Positions 58,588 to 64,000 of a DNA stretch of 64,000 bases are shown here, piece by piece; position 1 is the stretch's first letter; each line of letters starts with the position of its first letter. A program made the translations under genes and the position numbers. This stretch comes from Peptoniphilaceae bacterium. Lineage in GTDB: Bacteria; Bacillota; Clostridia; Tissierellales; Peptoniphilaceae. Location: assembly GCA_028726605.1 (NCBI GenBank), contig JAQYPV010000003.1:43903-107902 (forward strand), written 5' to 3'. The notes under the pieces were generated by a model that saw only the letters and a program-made list of their open reading frames with translations, made no database searches and was not told the DNA's origin.

Positions 58588-58822
58588 AAAAAAGTGCCTT
58601 TTGCGTCTATATTTTCGGTCCAAAAGTATTCGCAATGAGAGAAAAAAGCAAATTGCGTCTACACGAGGGCCCATTTTTGTACGCAATTGGCGTTAAAATA
58701 GATTTTGCCGGCACGCCAAAGCGACGCTTTGAGAAGAAAATTCAATTTGCCCACACGATTCTGGCGAGGCTAGACGGCTTTGAAGAAAAAAGAAAATTGC
58801 CCCTACGACGCGTGCAGGCTTA
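58588..58822 (+). repeat. A-rich quasi-periodic array, five units of about 50 bp
   Basis: Units built as GA-A-rich run, TTGC, then C-TAC-CGA-like tail align on TTGC at 58601, 58653, 58705, 58747 and 58797 (steps 52, 52, 42, 50). Identity between units is partial (for example GAAAAAAGCAAATTGCGTCT against GAAAAAAGAAAATTGCCCCT). No coding sense. The period resembles that of the array at 10.74-10.98 kb; a shared sequence is only hinted at. Confidence 0.5.
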
Positions 58823-58959
58823 TCGATAATAATCGAATTTCACACGACGCACGCCATCCGTCGAGCCGACAATAGGTCTCGCCGTGCCATCCGCACGCCC
58901 AGCGTCACGGCGCTCCACAACAGCCGTCCTCGGCCCGCCCAACCACATGAACCCAAACA

Positions 58960-58989
58960 AAAACCGGGAGCCAGCGGCGTCCCGGTTTT
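58960..58989 (-). terminator. Terminator of guaB
   Basis: AAAACCGGGA (58960-58969) and TCCCGGTTTT (58980-58989) form a perfect 10-base stem; on the minus strand the T-rich TTTTTGTTTG follows. Confidence 0.85.
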
Positions 58990-59062
58990 CGTTTCGCGAT
59001 TTATCGGTTTCAAAGGAAACAGAACCCCGTCAATTTCACTTACCGTTCCAGCAAGCCCACGG

Positions 59063-60568
59063 TCAGATCTTCTGCACGCTGTTGGCCTTGAGGAGCACGT
59101 CGTGCGCGCCATTTTCCACGATGGAAGTGGAGGAGACCAGAGTGATTTTGGCCTTTTCATGCAGTTGCGGAATGCTTAAGGCTCCGCAGTTGCACATGGT
59201 GGCTTTGATCTTGTGCAAGGTCTGCCCGACGTTGTCCTTGAGGCTGCCGGCGTAGGGGACGTAAGAGTCCACGCCTTCTTCAAACTGTAACTTGGCCTCG
59301 CCGCCCTGATCGTAGCGCTGCCAGTTGCGCGCACGGGCCGAGCCCTCGCCCCAGTACTCCTTCATGGTCGTGCCGTTGACGTTCACCTTGGCCGTGGGCG
59401 ACTCGTCGAAACGCGCAAAGTAGCGACCCAGCATGACGAAATCCGCACCCATCGCCATCGCCAACGTCATGTGGTAATCGTAGACGATGCCGCCGTCCGA
59501 GCAGATGGGCACGTAGATGCCAGTCTCTTCGAAGTACTCGTCGCGCGCCTTGGCCACGTCGATGACGGCCGTCGCTTGGCCGCGGCCGATGCCCTTGGTT
59601 TCGCGGGTGATGCAGATGGAGCCGCCGCCGATGCCGATCTTCACGAAATCGGCGCCGCAGTCCGCGAGGAAGCGGAACCCTTCGCCGTCCACCACGTTGC
59701 CCGCGCCCACTTTCACGCTGTCGCCGTACTTCTCGCGAATCCAGTCGATGGTGCGCTTCTGCCATTCGCTGAAGCCCTCGCTGGAGTCGATGCAGAGGAT
59801 GTCCGCACCGGCGTCCACCAGAAGCGGGACGCGCTCTTCGTAGTCACGCGTGTTGATGCCGGCGCCCACGAGCAGGCGCTTTTGGCCGTCCAAGAGCTCC
59901 AGGGGATTCTGCTTGTGAAAGTCGTAGTCCTTGCGGAAGACGAAGTAGAGCAGGCGCTGATTGCCGTCGATGATGGGCAGGGCGTTCAACTTGTGATCCC
60001 AGATGATGTCGTTGGCCTCTTTGAGGGTCATGCCTTCTTCGCCGTAAATCAAGTCCTCAAACGGCGTCATGAATTCGCGCACTGGAGTGGCCGGATCCAT
60101 GCGCGTCACGCGGTAGTCGCGGCTCGTCACCACGCCCACGAGCTTCCCGTGCTGCGTGCCGTCTTCGGTGACCGCCATGGTGGAGTGACCAGTTTTCTCC
60201 TTGAGGTCCAAGACGTCCGCCAAGGTCATTTCCGGCGCGATGTTGGCATCACTGGGGACGAAACCGGCCTTGTAGTTTTTGACGTTGCGCACCATTTCCG
60301 CCTGGCGCTCAGGCGTCTGAGAGCCGTAGATAAAAGACAAACCGCCTTCACGGGCCAGAGCGATCGCCAGAGAGTCGTTGGATACGGACTGCATGATGGC
60401 AGAGACCATGGGTATGTTGAGATGCAAAGCTGGCTCTTCGCCACGTTTGTAGCGCACCAGCGGCGTTTGTGTGTTCACGTTGTCGACGATGCACTCGCTT
60501 GACGAATAGCCCGGAATGAGTAAGTATTCACTGAACGTGCGAGACGGTTCATCCAAAAAAATCGCCAT
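59063..60568 (-). CDS. guaB: Inosine-5'-monophosphate dehydrogenase
   Basis: 501 residues on the minus strand, the committed step of GMP synthesis. Catalytic Cys in [13 protein letters not shown], two CBS domains inserted at about 100-220 (TVxxMTP-like [12 protein letters not shown]), flap [16 protein letters not shown] and [11 protein letters not shown]. The ATG at 60568 follows GGAGGAAGC; codons upstream are non-homologous. Compared with typical guaB the segment after the catalytic loop is longer (NWQRYDQGG), as in a distinct bacterial subgroup. Confidence 0.95.
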   Translation of the reverse strand: MAIFLDEPSRTFSEYLLIPGYSSSECIVDNVNTQTPLVRYKRGEEPALHLNIPMVSAIMQSVSNDSLAIALAREGGLSFIYGSQTPERQAEMVRNVKNYKAGFVPSDANIAPEMTLADVLDLKEKTGHSTMAVTEDGTQHGKLVGVVTSRDYRVTRMDPATPVREFMTPFEDLIYGEEGMTLKEANDIIWDHKLNALPIIDGNQRLLYFVFRKDYDFHKQNPLELLDGQKRLLVGAGINTRDYEERVPLLVDAGADILCIDSSEGFSEWQKRTIDWIREKYGDSVKVGAGNVVDGEGFRFLADCGADFVKIGIGGGSICITRETKGIGRGQATAVIDVAKARDEYFEETGIYVPICSDGGIVYDYHMTLAMAMGADFVMLGRYFARFDESPTAKVNVNGTTMKEYWGEGSARARNWQRYDQGGEAKLQFEEGVDSYVPYAGSLKDNVGQTLHKIKATMCNCGALSIPQLHEKAKITLVSSTSIVENGAHDVLLKANSVQKI

Positions 60569-60596
60569 GCTTCCTCCTTCATTATTCGATAATATG

Positions 60597-60658
60597 ATCA
60601 TGGAAATCATGATACGGACTGTTGGAACGATTATACACTTTCCGTTGCGCGATGCAAA
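60597..60658 (-). promoter_or_regulatory. guaB promoter and adjacent palindrome
   Basis: On the minus strand TTTGCA (60653-60658) and TATAAT (60630-60635) are 17 bases apart. ATCATG-GAAAT-CATGAT (60597-60613), a perfect 6-5-6 palindrome, lies in the leader and may be an operator. Confidence 0.65.
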
Positions 60659-60682
60659 ACGCGAAGAGGAGAAAGGAGAATC

Positions 60683-61711
60683 ATGAAGATATGTGTTCTG
60701 GGCGCCGGCACGTGGGGTACGGCTTTGGCGCGCCTTTTGGTCTTAAACGGACATGAGGTCGTGCTCTGGTCCAAAATTCCGGAGGAATTGGACTCCATTG
60801 AAACGACGCGGCGGCATCCGAACTTGCCCGAGATGGAGATCCCGTCCGGCTTGCAATACGCTTCGGATGCACAGGTGGCCGTTTCGGACGCCGACATGGT
60901 GCTGTTCGCCGTGCCGTCCATCTACGTGCGCGCGACGGCGGAGGAGTTCGCGCCGTTCATTCCGGAAGACGCCATTTTGATCGACGTGGCCAAAGGCATC
61001 GAAAGCGCGACGCTGTTGAGCCTCAGCGATGTCATTTTGGATGTGCTCCGTCAGAGGCGGCCGAAGATGACGTGGTCCATCGTCGCATTGTCGGGCCCCA
61101 CGCACGCCGAAGAAGTGGCGCGCGACCTGCCGTCGACCATCGTCTCGGCCTCTGTGGATCGCCACGCGGCGGAGGCCGTGCGCGACGCGTTTCGCAATGA
61201 CCACTTTCGCGTATATACCAATGAAGACATCCGCGGGGTGGAACTCTGCGGGGCGATGAAGAACATCGTCGCGCTGGCGGCGGGCATTTCCGACGGCTTG
61301 GGCTTTGGGGACAATGCCAAAGCGGCGCTTATGACGCGAGGGATGGCCGAGATTCAGCGCCTGGGGCTGGCGTTGGGGTGCCAACCGGAGACGTTTGCGG
61401 GGCTCGCCGGCTTCGGCGATCTGATCGTCACGGCGACGTCGGTGCACAGCCGTAACCACCGCTGCGGCGTCTACATCGGGGAGGGACTGTCCGTGGCGGA
61501 CGCCATCGCCAGAGTCGGACAGGTGGTCGAAGGGATGAACGCCTTGCCGGCGGCGAAAGCGCTGGCGGCGAAGACCGGAGTGGAGATGCCCATCGTCGAC
61601 GCCGTCGACGCGGTGTTACAAGGACAAGATGTGCGCGAGACGGTGATCCAACTCATGCAACGCGAACCCAAGCACGAAGGGCAAAGATTTCGTCGCGACG
61701 TCATGAAATGA
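60683..61711 (+). CDS. gpsA: Glycerol-3-phosphate dehydrogenase [NAD(P)+]
   Basis: 342 residues; NAD(P)-binding [13 protein letters not shown] at the start, [17 protein letters not shown], and [30 protein letters not shown] substrate site with catalytic Lys (KNIVA). Makes glycerol-3-phosphate for phospholipids. AGAAAGGAG precedes the ATG. Divergent from guaB. Confidence 0.96.
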   Translation: MKICVLGAGTWGTALARLLVLNGHEVVLWSKIPEELDSIETTRRHPNLPEMEIPSGLQYASDAQVAVSDADMVLFAVPSIYVRATAEEFAPFIPEDAILIDVAKGIESATLLSLSDVILDVLRQRRPKMTWSIVALSGPTHAEEVARDLPSTIVSASVDRHAAEAVRDAFRNDHFRVYTNEDIRGVELCGAMKNIVALAAGISDGLGFGDNAKAALMTRGMAEIQRLGLALGCQPETFAGLAGFGDLIVTATSVHSRNHRCGVYIGEGLSVADAIARVGQVVEGMNALPAAKALAAKTGVEMPIVDAVDAVLQGQDVRETVIQLMQREPKHEGQRFRRDVMK

Positions 61712-61713
61712 GA

Positions 61714-61719
61714 TATAAT
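61714..61719 (+). promoter_or_regulatory. -10 box upstream of the LCP gene
   Basis: TATAAT three bases after the gpsA stop codon; no good -35. Confidence 0.4.
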
Positions 61720-61756
61720 CGGAACGTTGATGTTGCGTGTCCAATAAGGAGCGTTC

Positions 61757-63049
61757 ATGAAAACCATTAAGAACTTGACCATTTTTTTAGGAATAATGCT
61801 CTACCTCTTGTTGGCCGGCATTCTTTTCTACTACGATTTTCTGCCGCTGGAGCAGCGCCTGTTCTTCTTGGGCGTCGCGCTGATCCTGAACCTCCTCTTG
61901 ATGATCGGCGTGGCCAATCTCCGGAGGATGGGGGCGGTGGTCACCTTTCTCATGCTCTTTCTGGTCATGTTTGCGGAGGGTGGCGGCAGTTACCTGGTCT
62001 GGTCTTCCATGGAGACACTTTCGAGTGTCAGCGTGAACGACCCCGCAGGACGGGTGAACGCGGCCAACGGCGCACACGACGAGCTGGCGCCCTTTCACAT
62101 CTTCCTCAGCGGGAAGGACACCTACGGTCCGCTGGAGACGGAGTCGCGCAGCGACGTGAACATGATTCTGACCGTCAACCCTCGTGCGCATCGCATCGAG
62201 ATTACGACCATCCCGCGCGACAGTTACATGCGCATCGCCGGGGAAGGGTACGACGAGTACGACAAGTTGACCCACGCCGGCATCTACGGCGTCTCGGCCT
62301 CAGTGGAGACGTTGGAGAACTTCTTCGACATCGACATTCAGTACTATGCGGAAGTGAATTTCAGTTCGCTCGTGGAGTTGGTGGATCTGTTGGGCGGCAT
62401 TGACCTCTACAATCCGGAGTACTTCACGACGGCGAAGTACGAGTTTGACGAAGGCAATCTACATCTCGACGGGGCGCACGCTCTGTCTTTTGCGCGAGAG
62501 CGAAAGCACCTGCGCGCCGGAGAGTTGGGGCGCGGTCAGAACCACGTGCGCATCATCAAGGCCATCATCGACAAGGCCATGTCGCCGGCCATTCTGACGT
62601 CCTATCCGTCCATCTTGCAGGTCATCTCGGACAAGGTGCGCACGAATATGCCGCAGCAGAGCATGGTGACGCTCATCAATTACCAGCTCGCTCACAACGA
62701 GTCGTGGGAGACGACGAGTTCGCAACTCAAAGGGTTTGAGACGAATGGGCTGCCGTCGTTTCAGATTCCCGACATGGAACTCTACATGTTCGTGCCCAGC
62801 CGCGCGAGCCGTAGGAACCTGCTGGACATCATGCAGGCCGTAGCGGAGGACGCCGAGCGGCCGGAATCGTCCGAGACCTACGAGCTCATGCCGGAGGACT
62901 ACGCCGACTTGCCCGTGTCGGACTTTGGGGACTACCTGCAAAATGACACCGATCAGGAGCGCTATTACTCTCTACAAGAGATGGAAGATGACGGCGCTTG
63001 GATGGATGACGAGCCGGATGAGTGGGTGTACCAGGATAATGAGGAATGA
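61757..63049 (+). CDS. LytR-CpsA-Psr (LCP) family protein
   Basis: 430 residues: three N-terminal membrane helices (about 7-27, 34-52, 58-78), then the LCP domain with DVNMILTVNP, TTIPRDSYM, LVDLLGGIDLY and ALSFARERKHLRAGELGRGQNH. Family members attach wall teichoic acids or other anionic polymers to peptidoglycan outside the membrane; conserved Arg and Asp residues are present. The acidic tail after residue 370 is low in complexity. AATAAGGAGCG precedes the ATG. Likely own transcript. Confidence 0.9.
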   Translation: MKTIKNLTIFLGIMLYLLLAGILFYYDFLPLEQRLFFLGVALILNLLLMIGVANLRRMGAVVTFLMLFLVMFAEGGGSYLVWSSMETLSSVSVNDPAGRVNAANGAHDELAPFHIFLSGKDTYGPLETESRSDVNMILTVNPRAHRIEITTIPRDSYMRIAGEGYDEYDKLTHAGIYGVSASVETLENFFDIDIQYYAEVNFSSLVELVDLLGGIDLYNPEYFTTAKYEFDEGNLHLDGAHALSFARERKHLRAGELGRGQNHVRIIKAIIDKAMSPAILTSYPSILQVISDKVRTNMPQQSMVTLINYQLAHNESWETTSSQLKGFETNGLPSFQIPDMELYMFVPSRASRRNLLDIMQAVAEDAERPESSETYELMPEDYADLPVSDFGDYLQNDTDQERYYSLQEMEDDGAWMDDEPDEWVYQDNEE

Positions 63050-63205
63050 GCGCACTCGGGTCATGAGAATGGAGCCTTCATCGCCTTGATTGCTCCGTAT
63101 GCGTTGTGTTTTGTCCTCTGAACGGAACCTGAGGCGGGGGCCGCTCGATGGGAAATCCGGGTGTTTTCACGTGTTGGCTCGATGCCGGGACTTGACCGTT
63201 CCGGC

Positions 63206-63234
63206 TTTGAATGCGATCCTTGACGTGGTATAAT
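63206..63234 (+). promoter_or_regulatory. Promoter of ssrA
   Basis: TTTGAA (63206-63211), 17 bases, TATAAT (63229-63234), ending nine bases before the tmRNA 5' end. Confidence 0.8.
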
Positions 63235-63242
63235 GAGGGTAC

Positions 63243-63586
63243 GGGGATGCTCGGTTTCGACAGGAAAATAGGAGAATGGGAAGCGAGTCGTCAGGCAGAT
63301 GACGTAAATCAGGCAAAAACAATAAATGCTAACGACAACGAATTAGCTTACGCGGCTTAACCATAGCTGCCGACCCTCCGACTGGACCCGTAACAGGCGG
63401 ACTGGTCTCATCTATGTCGGGAAACTTCCTGCGCTAAGCTTTGCCCGCAGGTTGGATTCATGAAGCTACCGAATGACTTCGTTTGTTTATTTCCCCGGTC
63501 ATTCGGGAAACAAATGAAATAAACTACACTCGTAGAAACCTGTTTAACGGTTTTTTTGGACGAGGGTTCGATTCCCTCCATCTCCA
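63243..63586 (+). ncRNA. ssrA: tmRNA (transfer-messenger RNA)
   Basis: 344 bases. The 5' GGGGATG pairs with 3' CATCTCC to form the acceptor; the end carries GGTTCGATTCC, the T arm, and the beginning CTCGGTTTCGACAGG, the conserved tmRNA 5' element. The tag frame starts with GCA at 63313 and ends with TAA at 63358-63360, giving AKTINANDNELAYAA. Pseudoknot sequences lie between. The 3' CCA is not encoded. It releases stalled ribosomes with SmpB (not in this window). Confidence 0.96.
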
Positions 63587-63647
63587 TTAGAGTAGGAAGC
63601 GTTGAACTCTATTTCGTGAGAAATGTGTTGGCGCTTGTATACAGATT

Positions 63648-63677
63648 CGAGGGTTGCTAACGCAGCCCTCGTTTTTT
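63648..63677 (+). terminator. Terminator of ssrA
   Basis: CGAGGGTTGC/GCAGCCCTCG stem (63648-63657/63662-63671, one G-U pair), TAAC loop, six T. Confidence 0.93.
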
Positions 63678-64000
63678 GTTCGCGGGAAAAGCAGGATTTC
63701 AAGAACAAAAGGCAGAACGTGTGCCTCACGGCGCTGCCGCGCCGCTCGCCACACGAAGATGGCGCAAGGCGCATGCGGCGCCACCCGAAGATCCGGAAAG
63801 AGCTGTCCTCGGAGAGACAAACGAAGATCGGCAGGACGGTTCGTAAGGAAAGAGAGGCTGAATACGGATTGACGGAGGACTTGTTTTCCGGCAAGGATTC
63901 CATTTCCGGGAAGAGGACGCATTCATCCGAGAAAACAGAAGAGGTCTGAGCGAAACGGGAGCTGTGATCCCACGGGCTCGGATCTCTTTTGATTTCCTCG
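63678..64000. other. Window end without a supported gene
   Basis: Open frames on both strands (for example 63623-63949 plus) have Arg/Lys-rich products without recognisable family or ribosome binding site, and one crosses the terminator. I annotate no gene. Confidence 0.4.

Noticed and set aside
63623..63949. Reading frame at the window end
   Set aside because: It starts within and crosses the ssrA terminator, and the product is a low-complexity basic sequence.

Overview
The window is 64 kb of chromosome from a fairly GC-rich (judged by eye, high 50s %), low-spacing Gram-positive anaerobe. Evidence for a Bacillota (Clostridia/Tissierellia-like) host: strong AGGAGG ribosome binding sites, consensus SigA promoters, a CIRCE-controlled groESL, an Rnf operon in the clostridial order C-D-G-E-A-B, an L27 protein with a cleavable leader next to the Prp protease, a BceRSAB-type module, and a bacterial V-type ATPase. 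I cannot name the species. No prophage, plasmid, insertion sequence or CRISPR array is visible; most of the window is housekeeping.

Layout. 1-5540: end of a MATE exporter, then rpsL-rpsG-fusA and tuf. 5592-10331: two-component system plus ABC transporter of the antimicrobial-peptide detoxification type. 10332-11240: a repeat-filled gap holding an exact 73-bp tandem array, a degenerate array of about 51 bp period in the opposite orientation, and a decayed DinJ/RelB antitoxin. 11302-20029: nine-gene V-ATPase operon, followed closely by birA. 20852-28115: phosphoesterase, NUDIX hydrolase, divergent RelA/SpoT-like protein, MtaD deaminase, an AcpS-NnrD fusion, MazF without MazE, and methionine aminopeptidase. 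28248-29467: twelve tRNA genes under one promoter and one terminator. 29514-31575: CIRCE-groES-groEL. 31872-40648: small HTH protein, degenerate response regulator, pseudouridine synthase, phosphoesterase, UvrD-like helicase (minus strand), tRNA-Leu, polA, coaE, lytic transglycosylase. 40709-49832: tRNA-Leu, rnfCDGEAB, galK, a small membrane protein, NusG-II and Gx proteins, radC. 49917-55724: mreBCD and a very long PBP2. 55728-58265: rplU-prp-rpmA-obg. 58266-58950: A-rich gap with a second quasi-periodic array. 59063-63049: guaB (minus), gpsA, an LCP-family protein. 63206-63677: tmRNA.

How it fits together. The V-ATPase c-ring subunit carries all five residues known to hold Na+ in Enterococcus hirae NtpK, at identical positions, and the window also encodes a complete Rnf complex. 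Together these suggest membrane energetics based on ferredoxin:NAD+ oxidoreduction and an ion (probably Na+) gradient. The mre-PBP2, LCP and transglycosylase genes serve rod/envelope growth; Prp processes the L27 precursor made three genes away.

The least explained items are the two intergenic repeat arrays, the RelA/SpoT-like protein that lacks the G-loop tyrosine, the response regulator whose phospho-acceptor is replaced by His, the tandem FMN-binding RnfG, and the AcpS-NnrD fusion. None of the 14 tRNA genes, nor the tmRNA, encodes its 3' CCA.
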